A stretch of DNA of 64,000 nucleotides, taken from the NCBI GenBank assembly GCA_902806565.1, contig CADCXA010000030.1, forward strand, positions 1,302,001 to 1,366,000, in the 5' to 3' direction. A model generated the notes under the pieces. It was not told the origin of the DNA. It did no database searches and was given only the letters and a program-made list of their open reading frames with translations. Positions 36,243 to 47,137 of the stretch are shown one piece after another. The stretch comes from Hypoxylon rubiginosum. Taxonomy: Eukaryota; Ascomycota; Sordariomycetes; Xylariales; Hypoxylaceae. Made by a program: the position numbers and the translations under genes. Position 1 is the stretch's first letter. The number at the start of each line of letters is the position of its first letter.

Positions 36243-38361
36243 AGTGGCTGCTGTCGCCATGGGACGAGGGGCTGCAAACAGCATTGGACGGTAGAAGAAC
36301 ACGAAGCCGGATCGAATTGATATGTGTTTACGATTTTAAGCATGTTTCGAAGTATATCGTAGTCCAATTAAAAATAGTTGGGAAGCCAAAGCTGTTGAAA
36401 GGAGTTAGGGTATAATCATAGTGAAAATTCTTAGGGCAAGTAGCGAATCGAAGCCACTGCTAGTAGCTCTCGAAATCTATAGCCATTTATCGTTTATTAT
36501 GTTTATATATCACGGTAATCCCAAAATTCAACGTAATCGTGCTGCCCTTGATAGCATTGCTGCTGTCTCGGAACTTGTAAATCATGGTAACTCAACTTAT
36601 GGTATGACAGAGTTAGACGGTCGCCGCGTTCAATATCTTGAAAATATCAAATATGGAAGATAGATACTTGATGACGTACTTGCTAATAAGGCTTGTCTGG
36701 TGCTTTATATGCTCGTGCCGGGCCGAGTATTTACGACGAGAATGCAAGATTATCATCGATCGATCAATTCACTGGATGGTAAGTTTTCTTAGTCGCAATC
36801 CACCCTACCGCACCAATTACGGCTACGACGGTGCCTGGTAGTCCTGGAAAATGTAATAGTGATGATAATTATTAGAAGATACGGTATTCTGTCAATGGCT
36901 CTGTAGGAAATATCAGATGGCAATACCTTATGAGAAATAATAGCAACGCTCAATATTTCTAGCGGTTTTATGAAATGATTTAATATGACCGATGGCTTGA
37001 CGGATATTTGTAAGCTAATGTGCTGTTACTAATCTCAGAATTCATCCAAATAAAGCTACCATGGGTAGACAAGTTAGGCAGCTATGAAAACTTTCATTAA
37101 TATTCACAATGGAGTAATATGTAGCCTGGTATAGCACGATCGGGTCCTCGGGTTGACGATGCTTGCGATGCATTGGCGTATCGTGGAAGGAAGACGATAG
37201 AAGGCCGCCCTTAGAGGTAATTATAGATCAGCCTACCCCTGACCGAACGTCATGTACTGGCTGAATTCGCAAAGCCTAGAATAGCCATCCTTCCCATATT
37301 CTGCAAGGTTTAAGGGCCCACCTCATACACCACGACACGCAAGCTGATATAAGTGCTATAGTCGTCGTTATAAATCTCGTCGATCGATCAACGGGGTGTT
37401 GTGGGTTACCTTGTAGGCTAGCTAGCGAGTCGGCTATTGGCCGCACTCCATCGTTACACAGAAGACCATCGCTGTAATATGATATGCCGTAGAAGATCGT
37501 CCATAATAGAAACGGTGCATATAGAGGTAGGTAGATATTCGCGACTGGCTGTCTGAACCGCGAAATCCTACACTGCTTGGTGGAAGAATCGTTTTCGTCA
37601 GCTCGGAAAAGACCATCGTGGCGTCCACCTCGCCTGATAATAGTCGTACCAGCTTTAGATTAAGTTGATGCCATGCCGAAGAGACAAGGCGTGCTCGGAA
37701 CCAATATTTGTCAGGCGACGGTACGGCAAAGAGCATGTTCGACCCCTGTTCTGCAGGAGCGACTCGTGGAACTTGTTTTGATGTTGCTTTAACCTTCAGA
37801 TCTGACGCACCCCGCGTGTCTTCGGGGGCTGGATAAATTGAACGACCTGCAGATACCCAATATGCGGCTCCCGGCTTGGTGCGCAGATCTCGAAATCTGT
37901 TACGTACAAGATTCTCTATTCTCATACTACTGCACGCCAGAGTAGCTAGGGGCGCGTAAATAAAAGAATCCGGTGCCCCTGAATCGTTGGACAGGGGCAG
38001 GCTCGTCATCGACACCACGGAGATTGCCGTTCCAAGTGGCGAACTTGAGCAATGGCGTCCTACCGTAGTAGCACAAACAATATGGATGATGGATGATCAT
38101 TTTCGAGGCTGTTAGGCACTTTCAGTATTCCCAAGGTCATAGTATGAGATGCTTTGAGCCCTCGACTCGAAGATAGGATATAGCCGCACATAATAACGAA
38201 CTAGCGGCGTGATCGGCCGGTCTCTACTGGGATTACCGGTGGGGAGAAAAAGAAGCTTAAAGCTGACAGCTGCGATCGTCAGGTCCCAATCCACTATTCT
38301 ATGTAGGCAGCCGAAGTCGCTGATGCGCTGAGCCGCGTTTCTTGCCAATCTCCCCTGTAGA
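36243..38361. other. Gene-poor stretch with decayed coding-like fragments
   Basis: No intact gene is supported. At 36421-36663 (+) a frame of 80 codons continues after a single TAG into further protein-like sequence (ILDDVLANKACLVLYMLVPGR), which looks like a broken gene of unknown type. A 194-codon minus frame at 37434-38018 has no recognisable domain and could be chance. Base composition is normal, so decay here is not RIP. Confidence 0.4.
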
Positions 38362-38720
38362 ATGTTTGACATAATCAAACGTTTAATCAATGTGTTGGAT
38401 GCCACGTCGGCTTTGCACTCCTTCGAAATTGAGGGGCTTCCGAATCAATTACTGGTACGATCGGTTCTGACAGAAACGATGTCAAAATTGCGTAGCAGCA
38501 CGCAAAGTCAGGGGCAAGGGAATAGGAACCAATAAGGCCACAAACCGCACCACCTTCGCAGAAGCAGACACTTAATATTCCTCGACACGTTGTCGTTTAT
38601 GCATCCCGATATTAGGGAATCCTCGTTCGGCTTCCGGGAGCAGCATCCGTCGACGCTCATCGGCGCCTTCTTAGTCATCCAATAGGAAAACATCGTGAAC
38701 ATGCTCAGCGAGGGGTTGTA
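38362..38720 (+). pseudogene. Possible relic of a STAND/NLR-type protein with TPR end
   Basis: The plus strand reads MFDIIKRLINVLDATSAL then, after a stop, HLIFLDTLSFMHPDIRESSFG and REQHPSTLIGAFLVIQ, stop, ENIVNMLSEGL. The ILFLDTLSFMHPD segment resembles the winged-helix region after fungal NB-ARC/NACHT modules, and HPSTL is the wording of their C-terminal TPRs. At least two in-frame stops are present and no P-loop was found upstream. The resemblance is short and the call is tentative; further broken fragments may extend to about 38940. Confidence 0.25.
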
Positions 38721-39121
38721 GTTTGGCGGTTCGAATTTACCGAAAGATATTGAGCTGTTTCATTAAAGATGCTAAAATTGGCGGATTTTGAGCTGGGTTG
38801 CCTGTAAATATCGACGTCATATTGCAGGATTGCCGACTTGGGAGCTATATCGCGGGTGTCAAGGAGACTGCTCGAAAACGGAAGAACGTGGGCGACGGTA
38901 TGGGTGTCGAGACTTTGGCCAAGCACGTAATTTCAATCGACGATCGCCTTGATAACTAACAACGCGAGTGTTGTGAAAAGCATAAATAGAGCAGCTCGGC
39001 CCCTTGAGAAGTCTTGTTTGTCTTTGCTTATCACCAACATCAGCAACAGATTTGACATTATTCAGCTCTTTTGTCTTTGCCTCTCCCAGCCTCGACAGCT
39101 TCTCCTCAACTCATCACCAAG
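38721..39121. other. Promoter-side gap of the secreted protein gene
   Basis: About 400 bases, with CATAAATA at 38980-38987 about 135 bases before the start as a possible TATA element. Weak coding-like remnants at the left end may belong to the relic described upstream. Confidence 0.35.
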
Positions 39122-39798
39122 ATGAAGGCCACATTGTTCACCATCCTTGCCTTCGGCGGCTTTCTCGCCACTAGCATCGCCAGTCCCGTTGCTGTCGAGA
39201 CTAGCGTCGAGAAGCGCCAAGACATTGACGCCATTGAGACGAGCCTCGAGACGCTGTTCACTCAGATCCAGGAGCAGACCGGAAAGATAAGTAAGTGACC
39301 GTACGGAGAACCAGCGGTAGAGCGGGATCTAACGAAATGTTAGACGCGACCCTCACTCCCGTTGCTGATGCTGCTCCGGAGGAGGACGCCGTAGCCGCCG
39401 CCGATGAAATCGCGCCTCAGCTGGAAGTCATAGCGGACCTCTTGGACAAGTCTGCCACCATTGCCAAGCGTGCCATCCTTGAGGGCCGCTATGTTAAGGA
39501 GGACATCTTCAAGACCGTCTCCATCATCCTATACGAGCTTCTCGGTACCGTCAAGTTCATCCTCATCAAGCTTGGTCTCGGTAAGAAAACCCCATTCTTG
39601 GTTAGCTCCGCCAAGACAGTGATCTGACACGTGAGGATGCTAGGCCCCGTCTTGTTCAGCCTGGTTCCTCTGATCCTTGCTCTCGTCAAGACACTCAAGG
39701 CTCTTGACAAGGTTGTCACCGGTCTTCTTATCGCTGTTAAGTTTATCGCTGATGAACTTCTAACGGCTGTCGGCCTCGGCTTGCTTGGTCTCTTGTAG
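39122..39798 (+). CDS. Secreted cysteine-free helical protein with Kex2-like site
   Basis: Exons 39122-39290, 39344-39580 and 39644-39798 give 186 residues. MKATLFTILAFGGFLATSIAS is a signal peptide, and VEKR about 12 residues later is a Kex2-type processing site. The rest has no Cys and consists of alternating acidic helices (IETSLETLFTQIQEQTG) and hydrophobic helices (ILYELLGTVKFILIKLGLG, FSLVPLILALVKTLKALDK, GLLIAVKFIADELLTAVGLG). It looks like a surface-active or membrane-interacting small secreted protein. The family is not recognised. Both introns have strong GTAAGT/GTAAGA donors and keep the phase. Confidence 0.7.
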
Positions 39799-40787
39799 AG
39801 CGAAAAGTCGCGTTAGAAAGATGACATGGTGCTTCAGGTGTTGGACAGTTGTTGGTGCTGGCGCCGATATATATGCTTGGCGCCATAGAGAGTTGAGGTA
39901 TTCATTTCTATGATCGCACTCCTTATCTCAATGGATATGGCGCAGGTGATATCATTTCGGTATATTACCAAATGGACCAAGTAGGCGTGCCATTTAGTTA
40001 ACGAGTAATGAATTAAAATCTTGCGTCATCCAACAGCGTCCCAATGTACCTCGCGATTATTCTTTCTCATGAGGTGCCCGTATAAACAATATAGGCAAAT
40101 GCTCCGAAGGTAAAAAGAGCCCTTACCAAAATGAAGTTGAAGGTCGGAAAACGGCAGATGGAAGGGTTGAGATAGTGGGGTTACGATCTAACAGGGATTC
40201 TGTAGATCACACAGGACAGACGCTCCTGATTGGCCAGTATCTATAGTGAAACCCAGTTTCCCCTGATAATGGGGATCGTCGTTGAGGCTCTTTGCCTTAC
40301 CCAGGGTCAGCGCCCTACAGCTGACCAATCGAAGAATAAAACCGGTCGTAGCCAAGGAGGATCCCCGGCGGTGATATGGAACGACCTGGATAGGTCTCAA
40401 ACCGAAGCCTATTAGATTTGAGACGACAGAACAACAGACCGTAGCCTTGGCGTTGGTAAAACCGCCTGACAATTCGGTTCCTCGGCTCGACCTGACGTTT
40501 TCTCGGCGGCTATGCTGACGATAATAAGAAGCGCGGCAGGTCCCCGTTTCCACATGATCGACGTTCTCCCGCTCATATCTCACTCTCACTTGTTTTCGCG
40601 ATATCGTCATCCTTCTGGGAAGGGGTTTTGTTTTCTTGTTCATTTCTTCTTCGACCCATTCATTCGTTCTCGGCTGGCCACTAGACTTCCCCTTCTCTGT
40701 CGATCGTTCTGTCTTGTCTTGCATATATCAATTGCTCCGCATTAAGACCTACCTCCTCCGCCAATACCACGCTATATACCAAACAAG
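39799..40787. other. Intergenic between two secreted-protein genes
   Basis: About 1 kb. A 178-codon minus frame at 40188-40724 has no domain or start context and spans the probable promoter, so it is not called. A CT-rich stretch ahead of 40788 is typical of a fungal promoter. Confidence 0.5.
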
Positions 40788-41411
40788 ATGCGCGCCTCGC
40801 TGTCTATCGCCGCGACGCTTATCGGAGCGGTCGCCGCTGCGCCTAAGATCCCCTTCGTGTCGACCACCGACACGATCCCCGGCGCCCCTGTCGTCTACAC
40901 GCGACAGAGCACCCAACAAGCGTGTTTCCTCATCGGCGACGAGACGCTGCCCGCGGAGACCGCCGACGTCGCTGCGGACCTCGCCTCCACCGTGACGTGC
41001 GACAACGCCGTCACGACCATTGCGAAGGTGCCTGACGTCACCTCGGGCTCGACGGCCTTCTCGTCCATCGACTTTAGCCAGTCGAGCCAGACGGCTCTCC
41101 AGTTCGCGCTGTCCAAATTTGCGACCGCCGACCCGCTTGCCGACACCGACCTCGCCACGTTCCAGGACATGCTGAACGTGTACCAGGCCACCGAGGCCGG
41201 CATCCGTAGCGTCGGCGGCTCGCTAGCTATCAAGGTGCCCAAGTTCTTCCTCGAGATGCAGGTCAGCCGTATCGAAACGGCGCAGGGCAACCCGCCTACT
41301 GCCGCCGGCCTGCAGGTGGACCACCTCAGGGACAAGGTTATCAAGAACGCCCCTAAAGAGGCCCAGAGTCTGCTCGACCAGGTCACCAAACTAGCGACGC
41401 AACTGAGCTGA
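40788..41411 (+). CDS. Small secreted protein, 207 residues
   Basis: Single exon. Signal peptide MRASLSIAATLIGAVAAAP, then a short Pro/Thr-rich stretch and a globular Ala/Thr/Asp-rich domain with only two cysteines (QQACFLIG and VTCDNAV), which could form one disulfide. A long amphipathic helical part ends in KEAQSLLDQVTKLATQLS. It resembles conserved small secreted proteins of sordariomycetes for which I know no function. Codon use is strongly C-ending, suggesting high expression, in contrast to the relic-filled DNA to its left. Confidence 0.75.
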   Translation: MRASLSIAATLIGAVAAAPKIPFVSTTDTIPGAPVVYTRQSTQQACFLIGDETLPAETADVAADLASTVTCDNAVTTIAKVPDVTSGSTAFSSIDFSQSSQTALQFALSKFATADPLADTDLATFQDMLNVYQATEAGIRSVGGSLAIKVPKFFLEMQVSRIETAQGNPPTAAGLQVDHLRDKVIKNAPKEAQSLLDQVTKLATQLS

Positions 41412-41583
41412 AGGGGCTATTTGATGATAGGAAATCTGCATTGAAGGGAAACCAAGATATGATGAATGTGGTTCATTTATGATAAGATATTTATTATGAA
41501 GAGTGGTATTGCTCTGGGCACTTTCCCGTCTACCAATGCCCATATATGCAAAGTCTATGTCTATCTGTGACCGTATACACTAA

Positions 41584-43773
41584 TTAGATGTTGGGTGATA
41601 ATAAATCGTATTTGACACATCTCTCGACCTATACAGAAGTTGTTAGCATTGTTAATCTGAGCATGGGGATGAATCGGGCTTACGTCTTCAATGCTGGCTT
41701 GCATGAATCTCCGTGCCTCCAGTCCGGCCCAAACGAAGAACATGGAGAAATCGCCGCCCTTCATCATCTCAGCTCCGCTTTGCGCGCCCAGTTGTCGAAG
41801 AATCGGCAACGAACTGCTTAGTAGATCGACATTGGGATCGAGGCTGCGGCCAATACCCTCTAGGAGTAAGATGCTAATGACGACATTTACAAAATCACCT
41901 TCTAGCCTCACGTGGTGCTGTCTAACCATGTCAAGGACCTGCTGCAGGATATCGCCGATCTTGACATTGCCTAGGGCCAGGGTAGAGCTCTTGACGTTTA
42001 AGACGAGGTGTTGCATCTTCAATGCAAACACTTCTTTGTCGATAACCGCTTCGGGTTGTCGACAGCGTTCGCACATTAGATGTCCGGCCTTATATCCGTC
42101 AAACTCGGCGACTGCGCGGAAAAGGTCTAAGAAATTGCGACGATTTGTGGCATTGAGTTCTGTCACGAGTCCGGTGTCGATGAAGATCAGCTGTGGTCTA
42201 AAGCCCTCCTCGTCGATCTTCTTCAGTTCCGCCTCCCAAGCTGCAGGGTCTTTCCGCTTGCGATATGGACGAAGGCGAGCGAGCACTTGCTCCGTAACGT
42301 CAGCGTGCCCCTCGGGACGCCGTTTGTGGCCGTCCGGCGAATTTCGTAGACTAAGGTCCGGTTGGTACGCTTGGTAGAAGCGTACCATAATATTTCCAGG
42401 ATGCAAGTCGGCATGTACGAAGTTGTCGATCAGCAGCATGCGCAAGAAAGCGTCAAGACCTTCTTGAGAAATGTCTCTCTGGAAAACTCCGCCACCATTC
42501 TCTAGGAAATCCGCTAGGGGTATACCTTGCGCGAACTCTTCAATCAAGACTTCTCGAGTCGTGAACTCTAGATACGGGAATGGGAACCAAGCTGTAGTGC
42601 GGTCCTTGAAATTCCTTCGGAACTTGGCTAGGTTGGCGGCCTCGATGCGTAGATCAAGCTGCAGCCTCATCATCTCTCCGAACTGGGCGACCTCGTCAGG
42701 CAAAGATAACCATTCGATAGTGGGTATCACGTTTAGAACTGATGCGAAAAAGTGCATAATGCGAAGATCGCGCCGGACTGTTCGTTCGACTCGCGGATGC
42801 AGCACCTTAACAGCTACGTAGGAAGAAGGTACTCGTTTCGGCATACTCTTCAGCACAGTGTCCACTTTCCGGCGGACGTTCCGTCGAAGATTGCTGCGGG
42901 TCTCCAAAACATCGACGTCGCCCGGCGCCGCAAGATCCGGCTTCAACTTCGCTTTGTATACTTGCGCGATAGCACCCACGCCCAATGGTGTCTCCTGGAA
43001 CTCTTCGAATATATCTTCAAATCGTCGCCCATCAAACGCCTTTTGAACTATTCGCATCGTTGCCTCTAAGGAATGCGCGGGGGCGTGGGAATGGAGCTTG
43101 GACATAATCTCGCACATCTCGGTAGGGAATATATCTGTCCTCGAGGCCGCCCATTGGCCAAGCTGGTGCGCGCATATATCAGTCTTCTGGTCCCAATGCG
43201 ATTGTGGTAGAATGGTTACCCTACCTTGATGAAAGCTGGCCCAGCTCTCTCCATACTTTTCACTAAGAAGCTATACCACCATAATGTGCCCCTTCTCTCA
43301 TTATCACGATCCGGCCGGCGACTCCCAACCCATATAGCTGGAACTGAGATGATGACGGGTATAAATATGAAGAGCAATTCGACGAATCTCACACCAGTGC
43401 ATAAAGGCTCCCAGAAATATACGTCTAAGAATAGGACGATCTTGTGTCCAAAGCGGTATAGGCCTCTTTCATCTTCATTAACAGCTTTCTTTAGTTCTGC
43501 GCGCGACGCTTCGAGCATGCGACCCTCGGCCGTCTGTTCCGTGTCTCCGTCCTCTTTCTCGGATAGGTCAACGAAAACAGCAGTTCCGAGGGCGGCGGCA
43601 CCTGCTGTAGCCTTAAGTATTCTGCCATTGAATCGGTGATTATGTCTGGCTATTGGACCAAAACCTCGAGCCCGAAATGTCGAATGCCATCGTCCGGGGT
43701 TCGTAGCGTTCTTGGTGGCTTGGGAGAAGCCTCGGCGAGCGCAAGACCGGGCAAGCAAGATGACCGGTCTCAT
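41584..43773 (-). CDS. ABC1/ADCK (UbiB-family) mitochondrial atypical kinase
   Basis: Atypical protein-kinase-like ATPase linked to coenzyme Q and lipid homeostasis in mitochondria; similarity is closest to the ADCK2 type. Exons 43773-43225, 43162-41684 and 41628-41584 give 690 residues. The N-terminus (MRPVILLARSCARRGFSQA) is Arg-rich without acids, like a mitochondrial presequence, and a membrane segment (FVELLFIFIPVIISVPAIW) follows near residue 135. Family motifs are FIKLGQWAASRTDIFP (KxGQ) at about 181-196, the VAVKVLHPRV lysine at about 302, HADLHPGN at about 433-440 and IDTG near 512. A final 45-base exon encoding VERCVKYDLLSPNI replaces the unspliced tail and gives the expected C-terminus. 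It is divergent from the heme lyase gene. Confidence 0.93.
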
Positions 43774-44314
43774 CTCTACGGGATTTTAGTATAAGGGATC
43801 GAATGTGTCGATTGGCATGATGGGCAACTCCTTTCTATATTAGTCAGTGTAGAATATTATCCCCAGTGGGTGCTCGGTCCATTGATGTAGGTGTTGTGCA
43901 GCTTAGCAGCTGTATTGAAGCTGAGAATGTGCTGAGAGTGGAAACAGACGACGAATGTGACGTAGGATATTAATTAGATGGACGAGATAGACCCGAGGAC
44001 GGTCAAGTCCGGCGATCAATTTCTTATCGATACCGACATTAGCGGCAACTTTATAGTGCACTACGACGTAGCCACCGCCTTGTCCCCGGCTCCATGTTTC
44101 CATGTTTCCATGTGCAACTGAGTCAGCTTTTTCAACTGAGCGCGGCAAATAAAAAAAAGTTGATGGAATTGAGGAAGATAACTTTCGCATCACAACCATC
44201 TTGTCAACCAATTCCAACTCCTCATCTTCCTCGCTACTTTTCGTTACCTTTCGTTACCCTTTAGTGTCCTATAATACTTCATTCTTTCCTATCCGCAAAA
44301 GCCAAATCAGAATT
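43774..44314. promoter_or_regulatory. Shared divergent promoter of two mitochondrial genes
   Basis: Only 541 bases separate the start codons of the ADCK-type kinase (minus) and the cytochrome c heme lyase (plus). Upstream of the heme lyase start are C/T-rich tracts (around 44213-44290) typical of fungal transcription starts. A CATGTTTCCATGTTTCCATG direct repeat lies at about 44093-44112. No specific factor site can be assigned. Confidence 0.5.
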
Positions 44315-45474
44315 ATGGGTTGGTTCTGGGCAGATGGGCCGCAGCCCCAAGTCCAATCGCAACTTTTATCGCATCATACTCTTTCTCAGGACGGAACGCG
44401 ATCACCCCCTGTAAGTATTCATGAGACCCGTACACTATCATCATATCCTGACCATAGCGACAATAACCAGCCGGGATGTCCGATGCACAAACACCAAAAG
44501 TCGGCCGATGCGATGACTTCTCCCTCGGGTGGCTGTCCCGTCAAGCATACCCCGCCCACGTTCGAGCAGCCTTCCGGATGTCCTGTACCCCACGGTTCTA
44601 ATACTTATTCGAAGGAACACAGAAAGGAGTGGAAGGAAGAGTGCAAGCAAAGCTTCAAGAATAGTGACAAATCACGTTCCACATTGTCAAGATTAAACCC
44701 TCTCAACTATATGTTCCGAGACCTATCACAAGCGCCTGCTCCAGATCAGACTCAGGCCCTCCCCACCTCGCGTGAACCCTCAACCATTCCCAGGGGCGAC
44801 GGCTACGGCAACTGGGAATATCCATCGCCGCAGCAAATGTACAATGCTCTTCTCCGGAAAGGCTATACGGATACCGATGTTACTGCCGTCGAGAGCATGG
44901 TCAGTGTGCACAACTTTCTGAACGAGGGGGCGTGGGCCGAGGTCATGGATTGGGAGAAGCGATTTTCCGGTGGCCTCTACAAGGGCTGGCGCGTGTGCAG
45001 CCATGGCGAACAAAACTTTGACAACATGGTGAAGAAATACGGGTACGAGAAGGAGGTGGAGGATCTAAGTCCCAGCCTAGTCAGATTCCAAGGTCGGCCA
45101 AAGGACATGACACCGAAAGCTGCCATGTTCCAGGTCATGGGTTGGATATACCCTGGAGCCTTTGGGTAAGATCAATGATTGTAGTTTGTACGGCATTACG
45201 CTAATATCTTCATAGTACCGAACCACCCTTTGATCGACACGATTGGTATGTCTCGAGAGACACCAACGGTCGAAAGAAAGAAGTCCGCTACGTTATTGAC
45301 TACTACTCCGGACCCCCCGAGCCTACGGGCGAACCAGTCTTCTATCTCGACGTCCGACCGGCCATGACACCAAGTGGCGCAGCCGAGAGAGCCGTACGAT
45401 GGGGATGCGACGTCTGGTGGAGAGCAATTGGCGGCGATACTCGTGAGCTCGAGAAGTTGCATAAGTCCAAGTAA
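44315..45474 (+). CDS. Holocytochrome c synthase (cytochrome c heme lyase)
   Basis: Joins heme covalently to apocytochrome c (or c1) in the mitochondrial intermembrane space. The N-terminal region has three Cys-Pro heme-regulatory motifs (GCPMHK, GCPVKH, GCPVPH). The catalytic region follows: [57 protein letters not shown], then after an intron [13 protein letters not shown] and RYVIDYYSG through [24 protein letters not shown] in order. The second intron (45166-45215) is certain. The segment 44411-44470 has perfect GTAAGT...CAG ends, is exactly 60 bases and lacks a stop, so splicing gives 349 residues and retention 369; I prefer splicing. No classical presequence, as is usual for this enzyme. 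Confidence 0.93.
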
Positions 45475-46939
45475 GGATACGGGTAGGAAAAGAGACCACG
45501 GCTATGGATATCATCAATTTTGGCGCGGAGTTTTGGATTTGCCTTATGGGATGTATATCATTATGGGACGGTACAGTATACCTCGGGGTTCTTTGCGACG
45601 CATTATGACCCTCTCGAAGTTCGGCAAATACTCCGGATATTCTGTATTATATCCCAGCTTCTATCATCTCCTCTTCACCAAAGAAAGAGTTTAATGATCC
45701 ACGTTTCTGTATGTTCTTCTAGACGTGCTTGAGCAATGCCCCGACTAAATTTTGATGATCAATTCGGGGAATCGGTATTACTGACCTCGCCTAGTCGGCA
45801 CACGTTACGAGGCAAGACATTAACACCGGCTAAATAGCCACGATTCTCAAATGCCTCATCCCAAAATCTTCCATTCAAATTAGGTCAGGTCTAGATGCCA
45901 AATGCCTACCTATTGCGCATAATTAATCACCTGTCTTCTCACTTCCAACATCAATCCCGATGCGTTGGATCGGCCATTTCCCCGCAGATTCATCTACGCA
46001 TATGGTATTTTAAGATTCGCGTAACGTGTTCAAATCCTGACGAGATCCTTCCAACGTGTCCAATTGCGAATGTAGTAACCCATCATGAGAATATTTTATC
46101 TCATCGTTGTCATTTAAGTCGTAGCATCTCCGCTCTATGAATCTGCACACCTAAACCGTCCCATCCATCACTGACTGCCTCACATATCACCGATCTGCCT
46201 CGGTACCTAGTCAAGTCACATTCGACGGTCTCAAGTCTCAGCTTATCCGAAATTATTCGCGAAGCACGCACATCCTACTACTTGTCGAACACTATCTCAA
46301 CTATTTGGGGTGCGGATATGTAAGTGCCCCTGCACGTTCCCCCGAGACCCATCGTCGGGCTACATATCACGCAGTGAGGCTCTATAAGCATATGAGCATG
46401 GAATATTGACCAACCAGACCGAATTGGCGTCTCCGCATATCCATCCGCGTATCTGGCGAGCCACCATCACGCCTCGTTCCCAATGATACAGCTATTACCT
46501 CGCAATCAGCTGAAGTGGAGTTTCGAGGGACTGCTGGGAAACTACAAAGTGACAACTTTAGACGAATTTTGGATCGGTATTTTGGCTCTAGAAGCAGTCT
46601 TGATCACGGGTGTCCTAAGCCTACGAGTTTTGGATGCGATAGATCGAACGGTGCGGAAGTCGAGAAGCTTGAATCGATCGTACATCGCACATCAATAGAA
46701 GCAGCATATAGAACCATTGAAATTGAGGATGGATCATCCCCTTCAGAATGCGTCTTGTGCCCCCTTACATTATTACCGCGCCTAAGTGTTGGTCTTCAAC
46801 AGCTGCAAAAAGGCAAAAGTTTGGACACTCGGGGAATTGAACCCCGGACCTTCAGCATACACTCTCTAGTAGTGCGAAGCAGACGTCATACCCCTATATG
46901 GATGTTAGCGCATCGTGAATTAATGAAGTACAGCGAGGT
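45475..46939. other. Intergenic, up to the LTR element
   Basis: About 1.5 kb of normal composition without a supported gene. Overlapping frames at 46483-46994 run into the left LTR and are not gene-like. A tRNA-like 3' half lies at 46822-46890. Confidence 0.5.
46822..46890 (-). pseudogene. tRNA-like 3' half beside the retroelement
   Basis: Read on the minus strand, 46846-46830 is a perfect T-arm (CGGGG TTCAATT CCCCG), followed by a 7-base acceptor half AGTGTCC and discriminator A. The matching 5' acceptor GGACACT is absent, and no clean D-arm or anticodon arm forms; the best upstream hairpin has a 20-base loop, which could reflect an intron or decay. It is either a broken tRNA gene or a tRNA-derived repeat. 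It lies 50-120 bases outside the left LTR. Confidence 0.35.
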
Positions 46940-47137
46940 TGACCAACCTAGACCATGTGGGGTGCCTGGGAGCACCCAAGATAAGCCCAGATAAGCCTGA
47001 TTGGGAGGTGACTCAACCCCAGTCACGTGGTTTACACATAAATGGATTCTTAAGTTAAAAATAACTAGCTAATTTCCAAAGTTTTTATAATAATAAATTA
47101 TGTTATTTTTTTCAAAGGATTAATTTAAGATTTAATA
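46940..47137. repeat. Left (5') LTR
   Basis: The outer ~110 bases keep normal GC (for example GGTGACTCAACCCCAGTCAC), and the inner end is fully converted to A+T. The exact left end is uncertain by a few bases. Confidence 0.8.

Noticed and set aside
35445..36302. 285-codon minus-strand frame and 230-codon plus-strand frame over the minisatellite
   Set aside because: Both are shadows: the 84-base repeat keeps several frames open at once, and their translations are simple copies of the repeat.
37434..38018. 194-codon minus-strand frame
   Set aside because: No recognisable motif; neighbouring plus-strand fragments look at least as protein-like, so it is kept only as part of a decayed region.
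40188..40724. 178-codon minus-strand frame
   Set aside because: No domain, signal or splice support, and it spans the likely promoter of the secreted protein at 40788.
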